Part shown: positions 38,676 through 52,325 of the stretch, piece after piece
Numbering within the stretch: the stretch's first letter is position 1
Layout: each line of letters starts with the position of its first letter
Source: Ptiloglossa arizonensis
Taxonomy: Eukaryota > Arthropoda > Insecta > Hymenoptera > Colletidae
Direction: 5' to 3'
NCBI RefSeq assembly: GCF_051014685.1
Contig: NW_027478891.1
Location: forward strand, 310,001 to 374,000
DNA length: 64,000 nt
Notes under the pieces: model-generated
Told to the model about the DNA's origin: nothing
Seen by the model: the letters and a program-made list of their open reading frames with translations, nothing else
Databases searched by the model: none
Made by a program: the position numbers and the translations under genes

Positions 38676-41300
38676 ATGCTCGAAACGAATAACTAGAAAC
38701 GCCTAGGGGAAAAGTGCGCATACCGTTGTAATCGGGCGAGCTTCTACTTTCAGATGCAACAGAAATTTTGCGGATTGGTCAATCCGTTCGCGAGATATGG
38801 CAGTTTGGAGGTAAGAAACGCTTGAGGAACTCAAAATTTTCGCAATTCTGATGCTCGAAACGAATAACTAGAACGGCCTAGGGGAAAAGTGCGCATACCG
38901 TTGTAATCGGGCGAGTTTCTACTTTCAGAAGCAACAGAAATTTTGCGGATTGGTCAATCCGTTCGCGAGATATGGCAGTTTGGATGTAAGAAACGCTTGA
39001 GAAACTCAAAATTTTCGCAGTTCTGATGCTCGAAACGAATGACTAGAACGGCGTAGGGGAGAAGTACGCATACCGTTGTAATCGGGCGAGTTTCTACTTT
39101 CAGATGCAACAGAAATTATGCGGATTGGTCAATCCGTTCGCGAGATATGGCAGTTTGGAGGTAAGAAACGCTTGAGAAACTCAAAATTTCCGCAGTTCTG
39201 ATGATCGAAACGAATAACTAGAACCGCCTAGGGGAAAAGTGCGCATACCGTTGTAATCGGGCGAGCTTCTACTTTCAGATGCAACAGAAATTTTGCGGAT
39301 TGATCAGTCCGTTCGCGAGATATGGCAGTTTGGAGATAAGAAACGCTTGAGAAACTCAAAATTTTCGCAGTTCTGATGCTCGACACGAATAACTAGAACG
39401 GCCTAGGGGAAAATTGCGCATACCGTTGCAATCGGGCGAGTTTCTACTTTCAGATGCAACAGAAATTTTCCGGATTGGTCAATCCGTTCGCGAGATATGG
39501 CAGTTTGGAAGTAAGAAACGCTTGAGAAACTCAAAATTTTCGCAGTTCTGATGCTCGACACGAATAACTAGAACAGCCTAGGGGCAAAGTGCGCATACCG
39601 TTGTAATCGGGCGAGTTTCTACTTTCAGAAGCAACAGAAATTTTGCGGATTGGTCAATCCGTTCGCGAGATATGGCAGTTTGGAGGTAAGAAACGCTTGA
39701 GAAACTCAAAATTTCCGCAGTTCTGATGCTCGAAACGAATAACTAGAACCGCCTAGGGGAAAAGTGCGCATACCGTTGTAATCGGGCGAGCTTCTACTTT
39801 CAGATGCAACAGAAATTTTGCGGATTGATCAGTCCGTTCGCGAGATATGGCAGTTTGGAGATAAGAAACGCTTGAGAAACTCAAAATTTTCGCAGTTCTG
39901 ATGCTCGACACGAATAACTAGAACGGCCTAGGGGAAAATTGCGCATACCGTTGCAATCGGGCGAGTTTCTACTTTCAGATGCAACAGAAATTTTCCGGAT
40001 TGGTCAATCCGTTCGCGAGATATGGCAGTTTGGAAGTAAGAAACGCTTGAGAAACTCAAAATTTTCGCAGTTCTGATGCTCGACACGAATAACTAGAACA
40101 GCCTAGGGGCAAAGTGCGCATACCGTTGTAATCGGGCGAGTTTCTACTTTCAGAAGCAACAGAAATTTTGCGGATTGGTCAATCCGTTCGCGAGATATGG
40201 CAGTTTGGAGGTAAGAAACGCTTGAGAAACTCAAAATTTCCGCAGATCTGATGCTCGAAACGAATAACTAGAACCGCCTAGGGGAAAAGTGCGCATACCG
40301 TTGTAATCGGGCGAGCTTCTACTTTCAGATGCAACAGAAATTTTGCGGATTGATCAGTCCGTTCGCGAGATATGGCAGTTTGGAGATAAGAAACGCTTGA
40401 GAAACTCAAAATTTTCGCAGTTCTGATGCTCGACACGAATAACTAGAACGGCCTAGGGGAAAATTGCGCATACCGTTGCAATCGGGCGAGTTTCTACTTT
40501 CAGATGCAACAGAAATTTTCCGGATTGGTCAATCCGTTCGCGAGATATGGCAGTTTGGAAGTAAGAAACGCTTGAGAAACTCAAAATTTTCGCAGTTCTG
40601 ATGCTCGACACGAATAACTAGAACGGCCTAGGGGCAAAGTGCGCATACCGTTGTAATCGGGCGAGTTTCTACTTTCAGAAGCAACAGAAATTTTGCGGAT
40701 TGGTCAATCCGTTCGCGAGATATGGCAGTTTGGAGGTAAGAAACGCTTGAGAAACTCAAAATTTTCGCAGTTCTGATGCTCGAAACGAATGACTAGAACG
40801 GCGTAGGGGAGAACTACGCACACCGTTGTAATCGGGCGAGTTTCTACTTTCAGAAGCAACAGAAATTTTGCGGATTGGTCAATCCGTTCGCGAGATATGG
40901 CAGTTTGGAGGTAAGAAACGCTTGAGAAACTCAAAATTTTCGCAGTTCTGATGCTCGAAACGAATGACTAGAACGGCGTAGGGGAGAAGTACGCACACCG
41001 TTGTAATCGGGCGAGTTTCTACTTTCAGATGCAACAGAAATTATGCGGATTGGTCAATCCGTTCGCGAGATATGGCAGTTTGGAGGTAAGAAACGCTTGA
41101 GAAACTCAAAATTTTCGCAGTTCTGATGCTCGAAACGAATAACTAGAACCGCCTAGGGGAAAAGTGCGCATACCGTTGTAATCGGGCGAGCTTCTACTTT
41201 CAGATGCAACAGAAATTTTGCGGATTGGTCAATCCGTTCGCGAGATATGGCAGTTTGGAGGTAAGAAACGCTTGAGAAACTCAAAATTTCCGCAGTTCTG
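38676..41300. repeat. 15-monomer unit, copy A (2,625 bp)
   Basis: Monomers 222-236 read v s t k l m2 k l m2 k l m u' u k/r. The first 13 match monomers 237-249. Within the unit, 39,201-40,775 is three consecutive 525-bp trimers (k l m2, k l m2, k l m), showing amplification at the trimer level inside the 15-mer. The u' at 40,776 carries A80 and T93, so it is an m/u-type hybrid. Confidence 0.83.
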
Positions 41301-43925
41301 ATGCTCGAAACGAATAACTAGAACCGCCTAGGGGAAAAGTGCGCATACCGTTGTAATCGGGCGAGCTTCTACTTTCAGATGCAACAGAAATTTTGCGGAT
41401 TGGTCAATCCGTTCGCGAGATATGGCAGTTTGGAGGTAAGAAACGCTTGAGGAACTCAAAATTTTCGCAATTCTGATGCTCGAAACGAATAACTAGAACG
41501 GCCTAGGGGAAAAGTGCGCATACCGTTGTAATCGGGCGAGTTTCTACTTTCAGAAGCAACAGAAATTTTGCGGATTGGTCAATCCGTTCGCGAGATATGG
41601 CAGTTTGGATGTAAGAAACGCTTGAGAAACTCAAAATTTTCGCAGTTCTGATGCTCGAAACGAATGACTAGAACGGCGTAGGGGAGAAGTACGCATACCG
41701 TTGTAATCGGGCGAGTTTCTACTTTCAGATGCAACAGAAATTATGCGGATTGGTCAATCCGTTCGCGAGATATGGCAGTTTGGAGGTAAGAAACGCTTGA
41801 GAAACTCAAAATTTCCGCAGTTCTGATGCTCGAAACGAATAACTAGAACCGCCTAGGGGAAAAGTGCGCATACCGTTGTAATCGGGCGAGCTTCTACTTT
41901 CAGATGCAACAGAAATTTTGCGGATTGATCAGTCCGTTCGCGAGATATGGCAGTTTGGAGATAAGAAACGCTTGAGAAACTCAAAATTTTCGCAGTTCTG
42001 ATGCTCGACACGAATAACTAGAACGGCCTAGGGGAAAATTGCGCATACCGTTGCAATCGGGCGAGTTTCTACTTTCAGATGCAACAGAAATTTTCCGGAT
42101 TGGTCAATCCGTTCGCGAGATATGGCAGTTTGGAAGTAAGAAACGCTTGAGAAACTCAAAATTTTCGCAGTTCTGATGCTCGACACGAATAACTAGAACA
42201 GCTTAGGGGCAAAGTGCGCATACCGTTGTAATCGGGCGAGTTTCTACTTTCAGAAGCAACAGAAATTTTGCGGATTGGTCAATCCGTTCGCGAGATATGG
42301 CAGTTTGGAGGTAAGAAACGCTTGAGAAACTCAAAATTTCCGCAGTTCTGATGCTCGAAACGAATAACTAGAACCGCCTAGGGGAAAAGTGCGCATACCG
42401 TTGTAATCGGGCGAGCTTCTACTTTCAGATGCAACAGAAATTTTGCGGATTGATCAGTCCGTTCGCGAGATATGGCAGTTTGGAGATAAGAAACGCTTGA
42501 GAAACTCAAAATTTTCGCAGTTCTGATGCTCGACACGAATAACTAGAACGGCCTAGGGGAAAATTGCGCATACCGTTGCAATCGGGCGAGTTTCTACTTT
42601 CAGATGCAACAGAAATTTTCCGGATTGGTCAATCCGTTCGCGAGATATGGCAGTTTGGAAGTAAGAAACGCTTGAGAAACTCAAAATTTTCGCAGTTCTG
42701 ATGCTCGACACGAATAACTAGAACAGCCTAGGGGCAAAGTGCGCATACCGTTGTAATCGGGCGAGTTTCTACTTTCAGAAGCAACAGAAATTTTGCGGAT
42801 TGGTCAATCCGTTCGCGAGATATGGCAGTTTGGAGGTAAGAAACGCTTGAGAAACTCAAAATTTCCGCAGTTCTGATGCTCGAAACGAATAACTAGAACC
42901 GCCTAGGGGAAAAGTGCGCATACCGTTGTAATCGGGCGAGCTTCTACTTTCAGATGCAACAGAAATTTTGCGGATTGATCAGTCCGTTCGCGAGATATGG
43001 CAGTTTGGAGATAAGAAACGCTTGAGAAACTCAAAATTTTCGCAGTTCTGATGCTCGACACGAATAACTAGAACGGCCTAGGGGAAAATTGCGCATACCG
43101 TTGCAATCGGGCGAGTTTCTACTTTCAGATGCAACAGAAATTTTCCGGATTGGTCAATCCGTTCGCGAGATATGGCAGTTTGGAAGTAAGAAACGCTTGA
43201 GAAACTCAAAATTTTCGCAGTTCTGATGCTCGACACGAATAACTAGAACGGCCTAGGGGCAAAGTGCGCATACCGTTGTAATCGGGCGAGTTTCTACTTT
43301 CAGAAGCAACAGAAATTTTGCGGATTGGTCAATCCGTTCGCGAGATATGGCAGTTTGGAGGTAAGAAACGCTTGAGAAACTCAAAATTTTCGCAGTTCTG
43401 ATGCTCGAAACGAATGACTAGAACGGCGTAGGGGAGAACTACGCACACCGTTGTAATCGGGCGAGTTTCTACTTTCAGATGCAACAAAAATTATGCGGAT
43501 TGGTCAATCCGTTCGCGAGATATGGCAGTTTGGAGGTAAGAAACGCTTGAGAAACTCAAAATTTTCGCAGTTCTGATGCTCGAAACGAATAACTAGAACC
43601 GCCTAGGGGAAAATTGCGCATACCGTTGCAATCGGGCGAGTTTCTACTTTCAGATGCAACAGAAATTTTCCGGATTGATCAATCCGTTCGCGAGATATGG
43701 CAGTTTGGAAGTAAGAAACGCTTGAGAAACTCAAAATTTTCGCAGTTCTGATGCTCGACACGAATAACTAGAACAGCCTAGGGGCAAAGTGCGCATACCG
43801 TTGTAATCGGGCGAGTTTCTACTTTCAGAAGCAACAGAAATTTTGCGGATTGGTCAATCCGTTCGCGAGATATGGCAGTTTGGAGGTAAGAAACGCTTGA
43901 GAAACTCAAAATTTCCGCAGTTCTG
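41301..43925. repeat. 15-monomer unit, copy B (2,625 bp)
   Basis: Monomers 237-251 repeat v s t followed by three k-l-m trimers (41,826-43,400) and u'. They then diverge into a k/l hybrid at 43,576 (C25 with T39, C54, C95 and A103) and m2. Private marks include CGCTTAGG-type GCTTAGG in m2 near 42,201 and CAACAAAAA in u' near 43,485. Confidence 0.8.
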
Positions 43926-46025
43926 ATGCTCGAAAAGAATAACTAGAACCGCCTAGGGGAAAAGTGCGCATACCGTTGTAATCGGGCGAGCTTCTACTTT
44001 CAGATGCAACAGAAATTTTGCGGATTGATCAGTCCGTTCGCGAGATATGGCAGTTTGGAGATAAGAAACGCTTGAGAAACTCAAAATTTTCGCAGTTCTG
44101 ATGCTCGACACGAATAACTAGAACGGCCTAGGGGAAAATTGAGCATACCGTTGCAATCGGGCGAGTTTCTACTTTCAGATGCAACAGAAATTTTCCGGAT
44201 TGGTCAATCCGTTCGCGAGATATGGCAGTTTGGAAGTAAGAAACGCTTGAGAAACTCAAAATTTTCGCAGTTCTGATGCTCGACACGAATAACTAGAACG
44301 GCCTAGGGGCAAAGTGCGCATACCGTTGTAATCGGGCGAGTTTCTACTTTCAGAAGCAACAGAAATTTTGCGGATTGGTCAATCCGTTCGCGAGATATGG
44401 CAGTTTGGAGGTAAGAAACGCTTGAGAAACTCAAAATTTTCGCAGTTCTGATGCTCGAAACGAATGACTAGAACGGCGTAGGGGAGAACTACGCACACCG
44501 TTGTAATCGGGCGAGTTTCTACTTTCAGATGCAACAGAAATTATGCGGATTGGTCAATCCGTTCGCGAGATATGGCAGTTTGGAGGTAAGAAACGCTTGA
44601 GAAACTCAAAATTTTCGCAGTTCTGATGCTCGAAACGAATAACTAGAACCGCCTAGGGGAAAAGTGCGCATACCTTTGTAATCGGGCGAGCTTCTACTTT
44701 CAGATGCCACAGAAATTTTGCGGATTGATCAATCCGTTCGCGAGATATGGCAGTTTGGAGATAAGAAACGCTTGAGAAACTCAAAATTTTCGCAGTTCTG
44801 ATGCTCGACACGAATAACTAGAACGGCCCAGGGGAAAAGTGCGCATACCGTTGCAATCGGGCGTGTTTCTACTTTCAGATGCAACAGAAATTTTGCGGAT
44901 TGGTCAATCCGTTCACGAGATATGGCAGTTTGGAGGTAAGAAACGCTTGAGAAACTCAAAATTTTCGCAGTTCTGATGCTCGAAACGAATGACTAGAACG
45001 GCGTAGGGGAGAAGTACGCACACCGTTGTAATCGGGCGAGTTTCTACTTTCAGATGCAACAGAAATTATGCGGATTGGTCAATCCGTTCGCGAGATATGG
45101 CAGTTTGGAGGTAAGAAACGCTTGAGAAACTCAAAATTTTCGCAGTTCTGATGCTCGAAACGAATAACTAGAACCGCCTAGGGGAAAAGTGCGCATACCG
45201 TTGTAATCGGGCGAGCTTCTACTTTCAGATGCAACAGAAATTTTGCGGATTGGTCAATCCGTTCGCGAGATATGGCAGTTTGGAGGTAAGAAACGCTTGA
45301 GGAACTCAAAATTTTCGCAATTCTGATGCTCGAAACGAATAACTAGAACGGCCTAGGGGAAAAGTGCGCATACCGTTGTAATCGGGCGAGTTTCTACTTT
45401 CAGAAGCAACAGAAATTTTGCGGATTGGTCAATCCGTTCGCGAGATATGGCAGTTTGGATGTAAGAAACGCTTGAGAAACTCAAAATTTTCGCAGTTCTG
45501 ATGCTCGAAACGAATGACTAGAACGGCGTAGGGGAGAAGTACGCATACCGTTGTAATCGGGCGAGTTTCTACTTTCAGATGCAACAGAAATTATGCGGAT
45601 TGGTCAATCCGTTCGCGAGATATGGCAGTTTGGAGGTAAGAAACGCTTGAGAAACTCAAAATTTCCGCAGTTCTGATGCTCGAAACGAATAACTAGAACC
45701 GCCTAGGGGAAAAGTGCGCATACCGTTGTAATCGGGCGAGCTTCTACTTTCAGATGCAACAGAAATTTTGCGGATTGATCAGTCCGTTCGCGAGATATGG
45801 CAGTTTGGAGATAAGAAACGCTTGAGAAACTCAAAATTTTCGCAGTTCTGATGCTCGACACGAATAACTAGAACGGCCTAGGGGAAAATTGCGCATACCG
45901 TTGCAATCGGGCGAGTTTCTACTTTCAGATGCAACAGAAATTTTCCGGATTGGTCAATCCGTTCGCGAGATATGGCAGTTTGGAAGTAAGAAACGCTTGA
46001 GAAACTCAAAATTTTCGCAGTTCTG
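42701..46025. repeat. 3.3-kb duplication, copy 1 (19 monomers, offset 5,950 bp)
   Basis: Monomers 245-263 read m2 k l m u' k/l m2 k l m u' k' e u v s t k l. They match monomers 279-297 at 48,651-51,975, including the unusual k/l hybrid, GAAAAGAAT in k, and CCTTTG with GCCACAG in k'. This overlaps the 15-mer copy B, as expected when duplications are laid over one another. GAGCATACC near 44,140 is private to this copy. Confidence 0.85.
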
Positions 46026-46550
46026 ATGCTCGACACGAATAACTAGAACAGCCTAGGGGCAAAGTGCGCATACCGTTGTAATCGGGCGAGTTTCTACTTT
46101 CAGATGCAACAGAAATTATGCGGATTGGTCAATCCGTTCGCGAGATATGGCAGTTTGGAGGTAAGAAACGCTTGAGAAACTCAAAATTTCCGCAGTTCTG
46201 ATGCTCGAAACGAATAACTAGAACCGCCTAGGGGAAAAGTGCGCATACCGTTGTAATCGGGCGAGCTTCTACTTTCAGATGCAACAGAAATTTTGCGGAT
46301 TGATCAGTCCGTTCGCGAGATATGGCAGTTTGGAGATAAGAAACGCTTGAGAAACTCAAAATTTTCGCAGTTCTGATGCTCGACACGAATAACTAGAACG
46401 GCCTAGGGGATAATTGCGCATACCGTTGCAATCGGGCGAGTTTCTACTTTCAGATGCAACAGAAATTTTCCGGATTGGTCAATCCGTTCGCGAGATATGG
46501 CAGTTTGGAAGTAAGAAACGCTTGAGAAACTCAAAATTTTCGCAGTTCTG
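46026..46550. repeat. m2/t hybrid, k, l link
   Basis: Monomer 264 begins as m2 (A25 C35) and ends as t (T80, A93, C165). Monomer 266 has GGGGATAATT, a change seen only here. The segment joins the 3.3-kb duplication to the 6-mers. Confidence 0.75.
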
Positions 46551-47600
46551 ATGCTCGAAACGAATGACTAGAACGGCGTAGGGGAGAAGTACGCATACCG
46601 TTGTAATCGGGCGAGTTTCTACTTTCAGATGCAACAGAAATTATGCGGATTGGTCAATCCGTTCGCGAGATATGGCAGTTTGGAGGTAAGAAACGCTTGA
46701 GAAACTCAAAATTTCCGCAGTTCTGATGCTCGAAACGAATAACTAGAACCGCCTAGGGGAAAAGTGCGCATACCGTTGTAATCGGGCGAGCTTCTACTTT
46801 CAGATGCAACAGAAATTTTGCGGATTGATCAGTCCGTTCGCGAGATATGGCAGTTTGGAGATAAGAAACGCTTGAGAAACTCAAAATTTTCGCAGTTCTG
46901 ATGCTCGACACGAATAACTAGAACGGCCTAGGGGAAAATTGCGCATACCGTTGCAATCGGGCGAGTTTCTACTTTCAGATGCAACAGAAATTTTCCGGAT
47001 TGGTCAATCCGTTCGCGAGATATGGCAGTTTGGAAGTAAGAAACGCTTGAGAAACTCAAAATTTTCGCAGTTCTGATGCTCGACACGAATAACTAGAACA
47101 GCCTAGGGGCAAAGTGCGCATACCGTTGTAATCGGGCGAGTTTCTACTTTCAGAAGCAACAGAAATTTTGCGGATTGGTCAATCCGTTCGCGAGATATGG
47201 CAGTTTGGAGGTAAGAAACGCTTGAGAAACTCAAAATTTCCGCAGTTCTGATGCTCGAAACGAATAACTAGAACCGCCTAGGGGAAAAGTGCGCATACCG
47301 TTGTAATCGGGCGAGCTTCTACTTTCAGATGCAACAGAAATTTTGCGGATTGATCAGTCCGTTCGCGAGATATGGCAGTTTGGAGATAAGAAACGCTTGA
47401 GAAACTCAAAATTTTCGCAGTTCTGATGCTCGACACGAATAACTAGAACGGCCTAGGGGAAAATTGCGCATACCGTTGCAATCGGGCGAGTTTCTACTTT
47501 CAGATGCAACAGAAATTTTCCGGATTGGTCAATCCGTTCGCGAGATATGGCAGTTTGGAAGTAAGAAACGCTTGAGAAACTCAAAATTTTCGCAGTTCTG
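46551..47600. repeat. 6-monomer unit, copy A (1,050 bp)
   Basis: Monomers 267-272 read t k l m2 k l and are followed by a second copy in tandem. In both copies l is joined directly to t, a junction I did not see elsewhere in the window. This indicates that the unit arose by a crossover between an l and a t in register. Confidence 0.82.
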
Positions 47601-48650
47601 ATGCTCGAAACGAATGACTAGAACGGCGTAGGGGAGAAGTACGCATACCGTTGTAATCGGGCGAGTTTCTACTTTCAGATGCAACAGAAATTATGCGGAT
47701 TGGTCAATCCGTTCGCGAGATATGGCAGTTTGGAGGTAAGAAACGCTTGAGAAACTCAAAATTTCCGCAGTTCTGATGCTCGAAACGAATAACTAGAACC
47801 GCCTAGGGGAAAAGTGCGCATACCATTGTAATCGGGCGAGCTTCTACTTTCAGATGCAACAGAAATTTTGCGGATTGATCAGTCCGTTCGCGAGATATGG
47901 CAGTTTGGAGATAAGAAACGCTTGAGAAACTCAAAATTTTCGCAGTTCTGATGCTCGACACGAATAACTAGAACGGCCTAGGGGAAAATTGCGCATACCG
48001 TTGCAATCGGGCGAGTTTCTACTTTCAGATGCAACAGAAATTTTCCGGATTGGTCAATCCGTTCGCGAGATATGGCAGTTTGGAAGTAAGAAACGCTTGA
48101 GAAACTCAAAATTTTCGCAGTTCTGATGCTCGACACGAATAACTAGAACAGCCTAGGGGCAAAGTGCGCATACCGTTGTAATCGGGCGAGTTTCTACTTT
48201 CAGAAGCAACAGAAATTTTGCGGATTGGTCAATCCGTTCGCGAGATATGGCAGTTTGGAGGTAAGAAACGCTTGAGAAACTCAAAATTTCCGCAGTTCTG
48301 ATGCTCGAAACGAATAACTAGAACCGCCTAGGGGAAAAGTGCGCATACCTTTGTAATCGGGCGAGCTTCTACTTTCAGATGCCACAGAAATTTTGCGGAT
48401 TGATCAGTCCGTTCGCGAGATATGGCAGTTTGGAGATAAGAAACGCTTGAGAAACTCAAAATTTTCGCAGTTCTGATGCTCGACACGAATAACTAGAACG
48501 GCCTAGGGGAAAATTGCGCATACCGTTGCAATCGGGCGAGTTTCTACTTTCAGATGCAACAGAAATTTTCCGGATTGGTCAATCCGTTCGCGAGATATGG
48601 CAGTTTGGAAGTAAGAAACGCTTGAGAAACTCAAAATTTTCGCAGTTCTG
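47601..48650. repeat. 6-monomer unit, copy B (1,050 bp)
   Basis: Monomers 273-278 repeat t k l m2 k l. Differences are TACCATTG in the first k (near 47,825) and, in the second k, CCTTTG and GCCACAG taken from a k' monomer. Confidence 0.82.
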
Positions 48651-51600
48651 ATGCTCGACACGAATAACTAGAACAGCCTAGGGGCAAAGTGCGCATACCG
48701 TTGTAATCGGGCGAGTTTCTACTTTCAGAAGCAACAGAAATTTTGCGGATTGGTCAATCCGTTCGCGAGATATGGCAGTTTGGAGGTAAGAAACGCTTGA
48801 GAAACTCAAAATTTCCGCAGTTCTGATGCTCGAAACGAATAACTAGAACCGCCTAGGGGAAAAGTGCGCATACCGTTGTAATCGGGCGAGCTTCTACTTT
48901 CAGATGCAACAGAAATTTTGCGGATTGATCAGTCCGTTCGCGAGATATGGCAGTTTGGAGATAAGAAACGCTTGAGAAACTCAAAATTTTCGCAGTTCTG
49001 ATGCTCGACACGAATAACTAGAACGGCCTAGGGGAAAATTGCGCATACCGTTGCAATCGGGCGAGTTTCTACTTTCAGATGCAACAGAAATTTTCCGGAT
49101 TGGTCAATCCGTTCGCGAGATATGGCAGTTTGGAAGTAAGAAACGCTTGAGAAACTCAAAATTTTCGCAGTTCTGATGCTCGACACGAATAACTAGAACG
49201 GCCTAGGGGCAAAGTGCGCATACCGTTGTAATCGGGCGAGTTTCTACTTTCAGAAGCAACAGAAATTTTGCGGATTGGTCAATCCGTTCGCGAGATATGG
49301 CAGTTTGGAGGTAAGAAACGCTTGAGAAACTCAAAATTTTCGCAGTTCTGATGCTCGAAACGAATGACTAGAACGGCGTAGGGGAGAACTACGCACACCG
49401 TTGTAATCGGGCGAGTTTCTACTTTCAGATGCAACAGAAATTATGCGGATTGGTCAATCCGTTCGCGAGATATGGCAGTTTGGAGGTAAGAAACGCTTGA
49501 GAAACTCAAAATTTTCGCAGTTCTGATGCTCGAAACGAATAACTAGAACCGCCTAGGGGAAAATTGCGCATACCGTTGCAATCGGGCGAGTTTCTACTTT
49601 CAGATGCAACAGAAATTTTCCGGATTGATCAATCCGTTCGCGAGATATGGCAGTTTGGAAGTAAGAAACGCTTGAGAAACTCAAAATTTTCGCAGTTCTG
49701 ATGCTCGACACGAATAACTAGAACAGCCTAGGGGCAAAGTGCGCATACCGTTGTAATCGGGCGAGTTTCTACTTTCAGAAGCAACAGAAATTTTGCGGAT
49801 TGGTCAATCCGTTCGCGAGATATGGCAGTTTGGAGGTAAGAAACGCTTGAGAAACTCAAAATTTCCGCAGTTCTGATGCTCGAAAAGAATAACTAGAACC
49901 GCCTAGGGGAAAAGTGCGCATACCGTTGTAATCGGGCGAGCTTCTACTTTCAGATGCAACAGAAATTTTGCGGATTGATCAGTCCGTTCGCGAGATATGG
50001 CAGTTTGGAGATAAGAAACGCTTGAGAAACTCTAAATTTTCGCAGTTCTGATGCTCGACACGAATAACTAGAACGGCCTAGGGGAAAATTGCGCATACCG
50101 TTGCAATCGGGCGAGTTTCTACTTTCAGATGCAACAGAAATTTTCCGGATTGGTCAATCCGTTCGCGAGATATGGCAGTTTGGAAGTAAGAAACGCTTGA
50201 GAAACTCAAAATTTTCGCAGTTCTGATGCTCGACACGAATAACTAGAACGGCCTAGGGGCAAAGTGCGCATACCGTTGTAATCGGGCGAGTTTCTACTTT
50301 CAGAAGCAACAGAAATTTTGCGGATTGGTCAATCCGTTCGCGAGATATGGCAGTTTGGAGGTAAGAAACGCTTGAGAAACTCAAAATTTTCGCAGTTCTG
50401 ATGCTCGAAACGAATGACTAGAACGGCGTAGGGGAGAACTACGCACACCGTTGTAATCGGGCGAGTTTCTACTTTCAGATGCAACAGAAATTATGCGGAT
50501 TGGTCAATCCGTTCGCGAGATATGGCAGTTTGGAGGTAAGAAACGCTTGAGAAACTCAAAATTTTCGCAGTTCTGATGCTCGAAACGAATAACTAGAACC
50601 GCCTAGGGGAAAAGTGCGCATACCTTTGTAATCGGGCGAGCTTCTACTTTCAGATGCCACAGAAATTTTGCGGATTGATCAATCCGTTCGCGAGATATGG
50701 CAGTTTGGAGATAAGAAACGCTTGAGAAACTCAAAATTTTCGCAGTTCTGATGCTCGACACGAATAACTAGAACGGCCCAGGGGAAAAGTGCTCATACCG
50801 TTGCAATCGGGCGTGTTTCTACTTTCAGATGCAACAGAAATTTTGCGGATTGGTCAATCCGTTCACGAGATATGGCAGTTTGGAGGTAAGAAACGCTTGA
50901 GAAACTCAAAATTTTCGCAGTTCTGATGCTCGAAACGAATGACTAGAACGGCGTAGGGGAGAAGTACGCACACCGTTGTAATCGGGCGAGTTTCTACTTT
51001 CAGATGCAACAGAAATTATGCGGATTGGTCAATCCGTTCGCGAGATATGGCAGTTTGGAGGTAAGAAACGCTTGAGAAACTCAAAATTTTCGCAGTTCTG
51101 ATGCTCGAAACGAATAACTAGAACCGCCTAGGGGAAAAGTGCGCATACCGTTGTAATCGGGCGAGCTTCTACTTTCAGATGCAACAGAAATTTTGCGGAT
51201 TGGTCAATCCGTTCGCGAGATATGGCAGTTTGGAGGTAAGAAACGCTTGAGGAACTCAAAATTTTCGCAATTCTGATGCTCGAAACGAATAACTAGAACG
51301 GCCTAGGGGAAAAGTGCGCATACCGTTGTAATCGGGCGAGTTTCTACTTTCAGAAGCAACAGAAATTTTGCGGATTGGTCAATCCGTTCGCGAGATATGG
51401 CAGTTTGGATGTAAGAAACGCTTGAGAAACTCAAAATTTTCGCAGTTCTGATGCTCGAAACGAATGACTAGAACGGCGTAGGGGAGAAGTACGCATACCG
51501 TTGTAATCGGGCGAGTTTCTACTTTCAGATGCAACAGAAATTATGCGGATTGGTCAATCCGTTCGCGAGATATGGCAGTTTGGAGGTAAGAAACGCTTGA

Positions 51601-51975
51601 GAAACTCAAAATTTCCGCAGTTCTGATGCTCGAAACGAATAACTAGAACCGCCTAGGGGAAAAGTGCGCATACCGTTGTAATCGGGCGAGCTTCTACTTT
51701 CAGATGCAACAGAAATTTTGCGGATTGATCAGTCCGTTCGCGAGATATGGCAGTTTGGAGATAAGAAACGCTTGAGAAACTCAAAATTTTCGCAGTTCTG
51801 ATGCTCGACACGAATAACTAGAACGGCCTAGGGGAAAATTGCGCATACCGTTGCAATCGGGCGAGTTTCTACTTTCAGATGCAACAGAAATTTTCCGGAT
51901 TGGTCAATCCGTTCGCGAGATATGGCAGTTTGGAAGTAAGAAACGCTTGAGAAACTCAAAATTTTCGCAGTTCTG
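48651..51975. repeat. 3.3-kb duplication, copy 2 (offset 5,950 bp)
   Basis: Monomers 279-297 repeat 42,701-46,025. Private changes include CTCTAAATTTT near 50,031 and GCTCATACC near 50,793. The right end (u v s t k l, from 50,926) also forms the start of the next duplication. Confidence 0.85.
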
Positions 51976-52325
51976 ATGCTCGACACGAATAACTAGAACA
52001 GCCTAGGGGCAAAGTGCGCATACCGTTGTAATCGGGCGAGTTTCTACTTTCAGAAGCAACAGAAATTTTGCGGATTGGTCAATCCGTTCGCGAGATATGG
52101 CAGTTTGGAGGTAAGAAACGCTTGAGAAACTCAAAATTTCCGCAGTTCTGATGCTCGAAAAGAATAACTAGAACCGCCTAGGGGAAAAGTGCGCATACCG
52201 TTGTAATCGGGCGAGCTTCTACTTTCAGATGCAACAGAAATTTTGCGGATTGATCAGTCCGTTCGCGAGATATGGCAGTTTGGATATAAGAAACGCTTGA
52301 GAAACTCAAAATTTTCGCAGTTCTG
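50926..52325. repeat. 8-monomer unit, copy A (offset 1,750 bp)
   Basis: Monomers 292-299 read u v s t k l m2 k, and the last k has GAAAAGAAT and GGATATAAG. The same eight monomers follow at 52,676-54,075, separated by a two-monomer mosaic. Confidence 0.82.

Noticed and set aside
39201..40775. The 525-bp trimer equals 50 helical turns at 10.5 bp per turn
   Set aside because: The monomer length fixes this figure, and other unit sizes here (6, 9, 11, 12, 15 and 17 monomers) do not all give whole turns. It is not evidence of a structural rule.
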